Part shown: piece by piece, positions 57,501-64,000 of the stretch
How the letters are laid out: each line of letters starts with the position of its first letter
Numbering within the stretch: the stretch's first letter is position 1
Assembly: GCF_043290135.1 (NCBI RefSeq)
Contig: NW_027464589.1
Span: forward strand, 6,019,001-6,083,000
Direction: 5' to 3'
DNA length: 64,000 bases
From: Rhipicephalus microplus
Lineage: Eukaryota > Arthropoda > Arachnida > Ixodida > Ixodidae
Program-made: the position numbers and the translations under genes
Notes under the pieces: generated by a model
Told to the model about the DNA's origin: nothing
The model's database searches: none
Seen by the model: only the letters and a program-made list of their open reading frames with translations

Positions 57501-59159
57501 GGGGCTGGCTGGTCCCGACGAAGCAGAAGAAGAAGAAGACGGCCGACGGAGACGTACGCGGCCGGCGGGGACACCGACCAGCCCGAACACGCGGGTTGGC
57601 GCGAAGCGCCGAAAGAAAGCACAACCGCACACCACGGTTACCCAACACACTCTGTTTATTTTACAGTCGCCTTGAAATCCTCGATGCCAGAGCGGCGCCC
57701 CCCTGTCATCCTCACATGTCAATCCAAAACCGAAACCCAGAACACAACAGTAAGCACTCACTACAGAACTTCTTCGTGAGACATGCCTCCGGAAGGCTTT
57801 CACATAAAGCTCATCCTTGGTTCAGCTTCATGTTAAACAAAAGCAGCTTGAAGTTTCCGTCGACGCTTTCTCGCACGATTTCAACCACGATGACAGCTCG
57901 ATCGTTTTTAGCTTGCTCGAATATTCGAATACGGCCACAACATAATTACTGTTGAATGTTTGGCGTTCGCGATTTGCTTTCTAAATGGAACCATTTGAAG
58001 CGGAAGCAATTATGCTTCTCCAGAGATCAACCACGTCTTTGATCGTTTTTCCTTCTTTTTTCGCTTGAACTTCGATTACCTGTAGGCAAAATTTTGGCGT
58101 TTATTGTTTTATTGCGGTTTATTGTGTTCTCAGTTTGTATTCTTTCATATTTGTGTAACTTTTGCGCACTTCCGTGACCGAATTTTGTGCATGCGTGTAC
58201 TGCTAGTATAAGAGAGTGTATGGTAAATATAATGTTGTATAGTTGTGTATTTGTAAAATGCATAGATACTTTCGTTCAAATTTCGAACATACTTGCGAAG
58301 TTGTACACTTTCGATTAACAAAGAGAAACGCACCTACTAAATGCAAGAAAATAATCTAGCTTTTGTGGCTGTTTGCATTTTTAACGTAAGAAGCAAAATA
58401 TTTTGCTTCGGCAATATCACATCAGCCAAACTGCAAAAATGATAGAGGATGTCGGTATTTTTCAGAAACACTTCACGATGTATCAGTATGAGCCAGCAAT
58501 TCTGGCACAAACTGGGATCAAGAAACTCAAGCCAAATGCGGTTCCTTCAATATTTGCGCATCGGCCTCTTCCGAAAGAGCGCAAGCCACCCCGCAAAAGG
58601 AAGAATGAAACGGTTCCTGGTGAGGCCCCTTTGTAGTTTCTATTCCTCTCTTGTGTTGTGAATGCGATTATGTTTTGGGGTTTATATGACAATACAGTGT
58701 GTTTGGATCGCTGGCAGATAGCATAGTTGCTGCATTTATCTTTATGACCCGTGAACCTGATTAATTCGGCATCCAATTCTGTCTTACTGTGGCAGCAAAC
58801 ATCTCCACCCCTACACTGTACTTGCTCAACTCTTGCTTACAGCTGTATCCTTGGATGAGCCAGAAACGTCAGTGGGGAGGGCCCCGGACGATGAACCAGT
58901 GAACAGTTTATTTTGTGAGTTGACTGCACTGTGATGACAAATGTTCGCGCCTTTAGACTGTGTACTTACGCAATTCATGCTTACAGCTGCCTCCTCGGAC
59001 AACACAGCAACGTCAATAGACCACGACCCTGAGCCACGCCCGGCTGTGTCACCTACGTTAAAAGCGGGTGTTTTCTTCTCTGATTCAGTGAGTGCAAGGT
59101 TTAACGAGCCGACGCAAAGCAGGGTGATGAGGCGCGCAGTAGTGGAGGGCTCCGGATGA
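48357..59159 (+). CDS. THAP-domain protein gene, four exons (about 185 aa)
   Basis: Proposed exons are 48357-48515, 58466-58619, 58843-58914 and 58987-59159, all with GT/AG ends and compatible phases. Exons 1-2 encode a complete THAP zinc finger, a sequence-specific DNA-binding domain. It has the CCAVGC cysteine pair, AVWLHRIGR with the invariant Trp, C52-E-K-H55 across the splice junction, and AVPSIF at residues 78-83. A basic patch (KERKPPRKRK, about 89-98) may be a nuclear signal. Exons 3-4 encode a short acidic tail. Intron 1 is 9950 bp because of a gypsy insertion five bases past the donor. If intron 2 is retained, translation stops at 58633-58635. AATAAA near 59301 fits a 3' end. Exons 3-4 are less certain than 1-2. 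Confidence 0.75.
48521..48774 (-). repeat. 3' LTR of the intronic gypsy
   Basis: 254 bp; next to it the minus-strand purine tract GAGGAGGGGATGGT (48775-48788). Confidence 0.9.
48969..52246 (-). pseudogene. intronic gypsy protease C-part, RT, RNase H, integrase
   Basis: One continuous frame with four stops (51685, about 51555, about 50563, about 50310). Right after the insertion the protease resumes as SVSLISAADF and later GSSLLGRDAI. RT: SDWVSPLVVIKKKDGSLRLCVDL, KLDLASAYHQVEL, CFGLASAPAVFQKMM and the CYLDD box. RNase H region: TYASDVGLGAVFQQ, where Tyr-Ala replaces the usual TDAS Asp, and ERRYSVGEREALACLFACEKW. Integrase: H-x3-H/C-x2-C region near 50200, MDIIGPL, IVTDNGPQF and SNGQIERFNRVLKEH, and the C-terminal KYRGPYKVLDQ. 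All stops are explicable as C-to-T changes. Confidence 0.88.
52247..53302 (-). repeat. 3' LTR of the non-autonomous element
   Basis: 1056 bp; every open frame in it recurs 2868 bp to the right with identical translation, showing near or complete identity to the other LTR. Confidence 0.93.
53608..55047 (-). CDS. 479-aa coiled-coil, gag-like protein of the non-autonomous element
   Basis: The only long ORF of the element, intact from ATG at 55045-55047. The N-terminus (MGLTGAEFRVWYEERMERE) leads into a strongly charged coiled coil to about residue 115, recalling the start of some tick gypsy Gag proteins. The middle is acidic and Ser/Thr-rich, with a repeat pair TSERPSTY and TSQRPSTF 45 residues apart. 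The last 65 residues are basic (CRRRRLE, CGRRGRRHAFQRK, SKRARRAVRL), a plausible RNA-binding tail. No capsid homology or CCHC knuckle is visible, so Gag function is an inference. It could instead be an accessory protein. Confidence 0.8.
   Translation of the reverse strand: MTNTWELIELADKMGLTGAEFRVWYEERMEREREQRAAERKAAKEKLELVLRAKKEELERVTRENKVLLERQTRILKQQLQLERVDFERRLELAMAKRGQLAMQKVEQAVNVCSDSSVCWREVDSCKVGLEPRDSLTSEREAQIEEGREVDSQEGRSHEEFVEATESFSGWEHITSVSCLGTSERPSTYEEERLDMGDLEAVENVVEQSFDSREQRSSIQNEVCIRTSQRPSTFREGVGLPLNSSMEGALERHWEDGSECHEGSDIVATDCFVPTEVAAGTTSMVLDHTYISLRERGDSSSQDSVTAICPRKHDGSAEALFKINSIESEVGSIVGMENARQGLEPENVIGFEPIIKSTQDELYNDRAQRHPFSRIQEPHTLVGAFGLAEGTPSLCSLDGELKESICVRDCGIWTFVSQFVSCRRRRLETAPCSSVTGKRSCGRRGRRHAFQRKCIKACLPQLLSKRARRAVRLVWDAIT
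55115..56170 (-). repeat. 5' LTR of the non-autonomous element
   Basis: Identical in length to 52247-53302 and apparently in sequence. Confidence 0.93.
56171..57256 (-). pseudogene. intronic gypsy gag and start of protease
   Basis: Begins at ATG 57254-57256 (MTSPIPPPLFLHSP). Capsid-like region: WADWTLVFQAYADAVG, ALLLNALGLAGLKLFYTL, RVKFQERRQLPGEPVAEFI and MIRHQLFTGVASQNVR. A Gly/Ser-rich spacer with repeats of QHGGP follows. Two zinc knuckles are present, CFRCGSARHLANFAQC (one residue long) and CLACGKIGHFQSVC. The frame then enters the protease (VGNVPLSFLVDTGA), where the inserted element cuts it; the frame runs on into LTR sequence. Confidence 0.88.
57476..57489 (-). promoter_or_regulatory. 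primer-binding site of the intronic gypsy
   Basis: Minus strand TGGTGACGAGGACC, one base inside the 5' LTR; starts with TGG as expected for pairing with a tRNA CCA end. The tRNA was not identified. Confidence 0.5.
57491..57749 (-). repeat. 5' LTR of the intronic gypsy
   Basis: 259 bp, TGCTGTGTTA...AACACAACA on the plus strand, paired with 48521-48774; small indels in the GAA tract and the GCGCCCC stretch. Confidence 0.9.
57755..58465 (+). other. remainder of THAP intron 1
   Basis: No exon or repeat is recognised. Ends in GTATTTTTCAG, a good acceptor for exon 2. Confidence 0.55.
58466..58619 (+). CDS. THAP gene exon 2
   Basis: Starts KHF and contains ILAQTGIKKLKPNAVPSIF, the C-terminal half of the THAP domain, then the basic patch. 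Followed by GTGAGG donor; reading through gives a stop after five codons. Confidence 0.85.
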
Positions 59160-59476
59160 AGTTTTTTTTCTCTTTCCTTTGCATGCTGTAGAGGCTATCT
59201 GATTTGATAGCGAAATTGTCTCGCCCTGTCGTCGCTCTACTGGAATGTTTTGCAGCGTTCATGATCATTAGATGCTTCCCGCATTTTATTTGCGCACTCA
59301 ATAAAATCTACCTTCATCCCACTAAACATTTGTGGTATTTTATGGATGAATCGTTTACACACGTCTTATTATGGAAGCAGGCATGTATGTCCCAAATTTC
59401 AGTAGGGCTCTGTTGTTCCTGTACAAACTCTAGCTCTAAGAGCACTCATATTAACTTTTGAGGGGCTGTCCCACAC

Positions 59477-59664
59477 TTATAAACCCAAGAAAAATTACAC
59501 GAAGACCAGATTTTTCTATCTTATGAAGCAGGCAACAGATTAAATCGACCATGAGTACTGCAAAGGCAGATTATAAACCCAAGTAAAATTACACAAAGCC
59601 CAGAATTTTCTATCTTGTGAAGCAGGCCCCAGATTAAATCGACGATGAGTACTTCAAAGGCAGA
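59477..59664. repeat. two-copy tandem duplication, 94-bp unit
   Basis: Units 59477-59570 and 59571-59664 both start TTATAAACCCAAG and end CAAAGGCAGA; nine substitutions, no indels (about 90% identity). Confidence 0.92.
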
Positions 59665-59815
59665 TTGCGATAGGGCGGCATTTGGTACATTTGGTTCCCC
59701 TCAAAACGCGAGATGATAGCTAAGGCACTGGCCGATCGCACACTGTTGTTCTTACACAGTATTTGCGAGCACCGTTGTGCATTTACGCCAAGAATTGGCG
59801 CGTTTTAAGCAAGCA

Positions 59816-59851
59816 CTTCAACGTAAGGCCCCTAGGGGCCTTACTTCAACG
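59816..59851. repeat. 20-bp palindrome with 8-bp direct repeats
   Basis: TAAGGCCCCTAGGGGCCTTA (59824-59843) is flanked on both sides by CTTCAACG. Each arm equals the first ten bases of the left TIR at 48098. It looks like a copy of the TIR element deleted to its two tips. Confidence 0.7.
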
Positions 59852-59955
59852 CGCCGCGCGACAAAACGAAACCGTCCGGCGGCGCGCTCCGCGTGAGTCG
59901 CTCCTTCCTGGCGGCTGAGAGTGGCGGGCGAGGAGGAAACGGCGCGGGGAAGGGA

Positions 59956-59989
59956 GTTTGCGCTACCTTTGAAAAATACGGGAGCCTTA
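59956..59989 (-). repeat. right terminal inverted repeat
   Basis: Inverse of 48098-48131 with two mismatches. Confidence 0.6.
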
Positions 59990-62287
59990 GTGAGGATGAG
60001 GAAGTTAAGAGAGTCATAGCAAAACGCCAGGAAGCCTCTAGGGAACACAGACATGCTGAGCAGTGGGGTGAACCAACAGACGATGTTGAAAGAAAATGGG
60101 ACATCTTTCTAAGCTCTAGAAAAGAAGCATCCATCCTGATCAATGAAAAGATTAGAAGAAAGGGTTCTCAGTGGCTGGCAGAAGTACATAAAAAGGACAG
60201 AAAGGCAGCTGCAAAATTTTGGAACCATCTAAACTCCCTAAGAAATGAAACAAGCCTAGAGCAGAGCTTTATAACTACAGCTCAACCTGCTAGGTTAGAA
60301 GGGGACGAAGCTATTGAATATATAAGAACAAGGGTGACAGAAAAATTTCAACAAAGTGCCTTATACACCAGAATAGACAAGGATGGATCAAGTGGCGCAA
60401 TGGCTCCTTTTTCACAACGAGAGTGAGAAAGGGCTGTGAAGAGGGTTCCACGTAGTACATCAACAGGCCCAGATGGCATTCCAATTATGCTGATAAAGAC
60501 ATTGGGTCCGAAGTCTAAACAGACTTTGAGAGAGGCAGTGAGCAGAACAATAATCGATGGTGAAGTCCCCTATGGATGGAAGCTTAGCAGGATGAGCATG
60601 ATCTATAAAGGAAAGGGGGGCAAAGCTGACATACGCAACTACCGCCCTATAACAGTGACATCAGTGGTCTACAGGTTGGCGATGCAGATTATAAAGGAAA
60701 GACTGCAGGCATGCATAGAGGATGAGAGGGTGCTGGGAGAAGTGCAGGATGGGTTTCGGAAACACAAGAGGTTGGAAGACAATCTGTTCTCACTGACGCA
60801 GTGCATCGAAATAGCAGAAAAGGAACTAAGACCCCTGTGGCTAACGTTTTTGGATATTAAGGGAGCGTACGATAGCGTGGTCCAAGAGGACTTGTGGGGA
60901 ATACTGGACACACTAGGTGTGGAAGATGCAGTCACTAATCTTTTAAAGGAAATCTATAAAAGAAACAAGGTAGTTATAAAGTGGGAAAAACAGGTATTCA
61001 AGCCCACAGAGGTGAAACGGGGGCTCATGCAAGGGTGTCCTCTGTCACCCTTATTATTCATGACGTACCTACAAGAATTAGAGGCCAAATTAGAGGGAAG
61101 TGGACTTGGATTCAACCTCTCTTTCATCAAACAAGAAAAACTCATCGATCAGGCACTACAAGCATTGATGTACGCAGATTATATAGTGCTAATGGCCGAC
61201 AACAAGGAAGATTTGCAGATATTGATGGACATCTGCGGTAATGCGGGAGATAGGTTAGGTTTCAGATTCAGTAAGCAAAAATCAGCGACATGATTTTTAA
61301 TGATAATGAAAGTTGTGAGCTTAGGATACAGGAAGTCACGCTAGAGATAACAGATAATTACAATTATCTGGGCGTATGAATAAGCAATGGGACCGGGTAC
61401 CTAAGGGAACACGAAATATACGTGACGACTAAAGGTAACAGGAATGCAGCGGTGATGAAAAATAGGGCACTGTGGAATTACAATAGGTACCATGTTGTGA
61501 GAGGAATATGGAAAGAGGTCATGGTTCCTGGTCTGACATTCGGCAATGCCGTCTTGTGCATGAGATCAGAAGTGCGAGCAAGATTAGAAATTAAGCAACG
61601 TGGAATAAGTAGGCTTGCCTTAGGAGCTCACGGGAATACACCAAATCAGGGAGTACAAGGTGATTTGGGAAGGACATCATTTGAGAGCAGGGAAGCTAGC
61701 AGCAAGATAAAATATGAGAAGCGATTGATAGAAATGGGGGAGGAGCTTTGGGCTAGGAAGGTATTCAGCTACTTGTACATGAAGAATGTCGATACAAAAT
61801 GGAGGAAGAGAACCAGGAAATTGACTGGTAAATACTTAGAAAGCAACAGGGGGCGAAACCAAAAAGAATTATCGGTTAAGAAGAAGGTGAAGGAAGCTGA
61901 GACTGATATGTGGAGAATTGGCATGATTAAGAAGTCCGCACTAGAGATCTATAGAACTTTTAAGCAGGAAATTGCCAAGGAAAGGATGACAATACCCGGG
62001 GTAGTTCTCTACTGTTTGAAGCCAGGACGGGAGTATTGCGAAGCAAGACATAGCGGGCCAAATACGAAGGGGTAGACACAGTATGCAGTGCATGTGGAGA
62101 GGAGGAGGAAACTGCCGAACACTTGTTAATGTTCTGTAAAGTGCTCCACGCTATAGTGCAGGATGATGGCACAGAGTTTCTCAAAGCACTGGAGTTTAGG
62201 TACAGGGAGGGCAAAATAAATTTTAAGCGGGTAGAATTACCTAGAAGAAGGTTGTCTGATTGGTGGCTAAAGTCAAGGCACGAGTGA
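59990..62287 (+). pseudogene. LINE L-A ORF2, RT box mutated
   Basis: Frame 59990-61293 has one TGA at 60424-60426 and contains TGPDGIPIMLIKTLG, NYRPITVTSVVYRLAM, VQDGFRKHKRLEDNLF, FLDIKGAYDSV and GLMQGCPLSPLLFMTY. The catalytic box reads YADY instead of YADD (about 61171-61182), losing the second Asp. Frameshifts follow near 61293, 61378 and 62050. The last parts (61422-62075, to 62287) give FGNAVLCMRSEVRARLE, RIGMIKKSALEIYRTFKQE and the CSACGEEEETAEHLLMFC knuckle. Dead copy, clade not assigned. Confidence 0.85.
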
Positions 62288-62450
62288 AAATTAAACCCTT
62301 TACTGCAAAGTACCAGTCATCAACTTTACCATTTAAAGAAAAAAAAGATAAATCTAGTGGTTAGTTCACTAAATATTATGGCCAGGTGGCGCTAGTCACT
62401 GCCCAATCTAAAGGGTACAACTACATCTATCCATCTATTCATTCATCCGG
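59990..62450 (+). mobile_element. LINE family L-A, 5'-truncated
   Basis: Begins in the region before RT (DEEVKRVIAKRQEASREHR), continues through RT and the C-terminal knuckle and ends with the 3' UTR shared with 3640-4519 and CATC-like repeats near 62430-62447. Confidence 0.82.
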
Positions 62451-62454
62451 AGTG

Positions 62455-63351
62455 AACGAGGCGGCCTCGTCGCATCTCGTCTAATTCTCGGGCGGGGGAC
62501 AGTAGCAGTGGCGCTGTAGTCACATGGTACTGAAGATCTCAGGAGCGTCTGCATTGAGAGCGCGCGTGCCCGTGCCTGCGTAAGCGTGCAATTGCTCGTT
62601 TTTAGCGCGTTTAATGCGTTTCTAAGCTTTTATCAGTGGACGCACCTGCTACGTGCCATGGTGCACGAGTGAATATGCAGACATGCCAAAATTGCGTCGA
62701 TACATTCACTGTTTCAACAGCCTGCCTACCCAGAAAAAAAATGACCAGCGGAATTCGCATGGGCCGCCTGGCTTCTCACTCAAGCAGCGCTTGATTGAGA
62801 AGTCATTACGTCATAAGTGGCTACTGGCGAACTACAAAGGGAGGAGAAGTATCCATACTGCTGTTAAATGATACGCTCGTTTTGTCGGCAGTCTCTACGA
62901 TATACAGAGCACAGTGTTCCTTATATGAGCCTACATGCGCTCGATCATTTGACGAGAAACCTGAGTATAAGTAACGCTGTTACGACATTTATATCGGTGA
63001 CGACTCAATTTTATCATGCCAGTTTGGTGGAAGATAATAAGTATTGCTTTTTAAAAGGCTCATTACATATTGAACATATTAAAACACACACAAGCATATT
63101 AAAAAGTGCCAATTGTTTATATAGCCTGTCTGCTAATCTGCGTAAATTCATTGTAACCAGTTCTAATTTTGTATCGACAGCTTCAATTGTGCTGCTTTCC
63201 GAATAATCTATTGGCGAAACGCCATTGCAAGCCAGCAAATTCATGACAATGTTTTGTATTATTACTATAGTTCTATTACCAAGTGTCAAAAGTGTAGGCA
63301 GGATGGGGCATCAAATTTAACCTCTATGTACACACTAAACACACACACAAT
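62455..63351. other. unassigned sequence with a possible decayed exon
   Basis: A frame at about 62626-62871 reads GRTCYVPWCTSEY...HKWLLANYKG, with a C-x4-C pair and a Trp placed like the start of a THAP domain, but no C-x2-H or AVPTIF follows and no ATG opens it. No other feature is supported. Confidence 0.3.
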
Positions 63352-63378
63352 ATAACAATATATATATATATATATATC
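63352..63378. repeat. short (TA)n microsatellite
   Basis: TA repeats directly left of the unique stretch that precedes the inverted repeat. Confidence 0.9.
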
Positions 63379-63409
63379 CAGCGAGTGTCTTCTGTGAATC
63401 CAGTGATGA

Positions 63410-63555
63410 ATAGAAATTGGCTTGAGCGGACAAACGTGCGAAAACTTTTATTGCTCCTACGTTTCGGCCGGGGTCCGGCCTTCGTCAGGGAAGGCCGGAC
63501 CCCGGCCGAAACGTAGGAGCAATAAAAGTTTTCGCACGTTTGTCCGCTCAAGCCA

Positions 63556-63563
<8 letters not shown>
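63410..63563 (-). ncRNA. perfect 74-bp-arm inverted repeat with hammerhead-like core
   Basis: Arms 63410-63483 and 63490-63563 are exact reverse complements around GTCAGG. On the minus strand, the left arm's inner end and the centre read CCCTGACGAA, a six-base-pair GGCCGG/CCGGCC helix, then CGAAACG. This is the layout of a hammerhead ribozyme core (CUGANGA - helix II - GAAA) of the kind reported in Penelope-like elements and retrozymes. There is one extra A before helix II, and helices I and III are not defined. Flanked by TA repeats. Confidence 0.5.

Positions 63564-63645
<82 letters not shown>
63561..63645. repeat. (TA)n microsatellite
   Basis: TA repeats of about 85 bp between the inverted repeat and the next LTR. 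Confidence 0.95.
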
Positions 63646-63648
<3 letters not shown>

Positions 63649-64000
63649 GAGCAATATTCATACGCGTCATCTTAATGTACATACTCATCATCATTAGTCT
63701 GACCTGTGTTGTGGGGCAGAGGCTCGACAAGTAAAAAGAAGTGTCTTGTAGCCAAATTGTTGCCTTACAAGTGGTGGAGAGTGCTTTCCGGTCCCCTGGT
63801 CCTCTCCCTGCAGCGCTTTTGCGTTATCTTCGACTAAGAACCATCCCTGGAGCTCCGGTCGGGTCGCCGTCTGTGCAGTCAGCCTACGGTCATGTTTCAA
63901 GACGAGCACAACAACACGGCTCCATCCACCCCGCCTGCACCCCTGAGCATGCCTTCTTGGACTGTCACCGCCCCTCAAAAAGATCCACCGATGTTCGCTG
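63646..64000 (+). mobile_element. 5' end of another Ty3/gypsy element
   Basis: LTR 63646-63769 (TGTGAGCAAT...GCCTTACA, 124 bp) inserted at a TA tract, then AGTGGTGGAG as in the gypsy at 40391, a leader, and a gag start. The rest lies beyond the window. Confidence 0.75.
63893..64000 (+). CDS. gypsy gag N-terminus (partial)
   Basis: ATG at 63893 opens a frame to the window edge, with a proline-rich start and QKDPPMFA at the place where the gag at 40460 has QRNPPIFRG. Position after LTR and primer-binding site supports gag. Confidence 0.65.

Larger units (their letters stand above)
48521..57749 (-). mobile_element. Ty3/gypsy element in THAP intron 1, itself interrupted
   Basis: LTRs at 48521-48774 and 57491-57749 are about 95% alike; the left TG-CA end is mutated (TACTG for TGCTG). 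The target duplication GTAAG at 48516-48520 and 57750-57754 is perfect. The element is antisense to the THAP gene. Gag and pol are in one frame once the 3929-bp insertion (element plus duplication) is discounted. Pol has four in-frame stops, so this copy is inactive. Confidence 0.93.
48098..59989. mobile_element. putative TIR-bounded element carrying a THAP gene
   Basis: The left end TAAGGCCCCTGTATTTTTCA... (48098-48131) and the minus-strand reading of the right end TAAGGCTCCCGTATTTTTCA... (59989-59956) match at 32 of 34 bases. Outside them lie GTGGGGAT (48090-48097) and GTGAGGAT (59990-59997), 7 of 8 identical and both fitting the hAT target pattern nTnnnnAn; TAAGG fits the hAT terminal pattern YARNG. 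Without the 9.2-kb gypsy the element would be about 2.66 kb. No transposase is seen. Against it: the right flank is LINE sequence and the left flank is not. Confidence 0.5.

Overview
The window is eukaryotic and almost certainly comes from an ixodid (hard) tick. It is AT-rich and full of non-LTR (LINE) and LTR retrotransposons, microsatellites and tRNA-derived SINEs; one SINE resembles the tick family Ruka as I remember it. There are no bacterial operons, rRNA genes or CRISPR arrays. One host-like gene was found, a THAP zinc-finger gene.

Layout: 1-192 is the 3' LTR end of a Ty3/gypsy element. 248-502 is a tRNA-SINE and 812-2065 a diverged duplication. 3640-4519 is a LINE 3' end and 5879-9560 a CR1/Jockey-like LINE (minus). 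11701-15915 is a nearly intact LINE with a 2A-like peptide (plus). 19259-23606 is a second, more decayed 2A-bearing LINE (minus) split by a SINE. 28813-31869 is an RTE-type LINE. 31991-40153 is an old gypsy (minus) split by two LINE insertions, followed by a young gypsy (40212-45416, plus) between TA microsatellites. 46130-47010 holds an old SINE and a tandem array.

48098-59989 is a region bounded by terminal inverted repeats. It contains a four-exon THAP gene (48357-59159). Intron 1 of that gene received a gypsy (48521-57749, minus, 5-bp duplication GTAAG at the splice donor). That gypsy in turn received a very young non-autonomous LTR element (52247-56170, duplication GGCAC) with identical 1056-bp LTRs and one coiled-coil, gag-like ORF. 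59990-62450 is another LINE. 63410-63563 is a perfect 74-bp-arm inverted repeat with a hammerhead-like core. 63646-64000 is the 5' end of another gypsy.

Strongest observations: (1) the two 2A LINEs share tandem promoter monomers with a TATA box at the same distance from an initiator. They also share a cap-proximal 15-bp stem whose arms differ by one compensatory base-pair change. (2) The intact 2A LINE has ORF1 and ORF2 in one frame separated by UAG-CAA-UCA, which fits the CAR-YYA readthrough context. (3) A non-autonomous LTR element sits inside a gypsy, which sits inside a THAP gene that lies between inverted repeats. Homology calls rest on motif reading; no database search was run.
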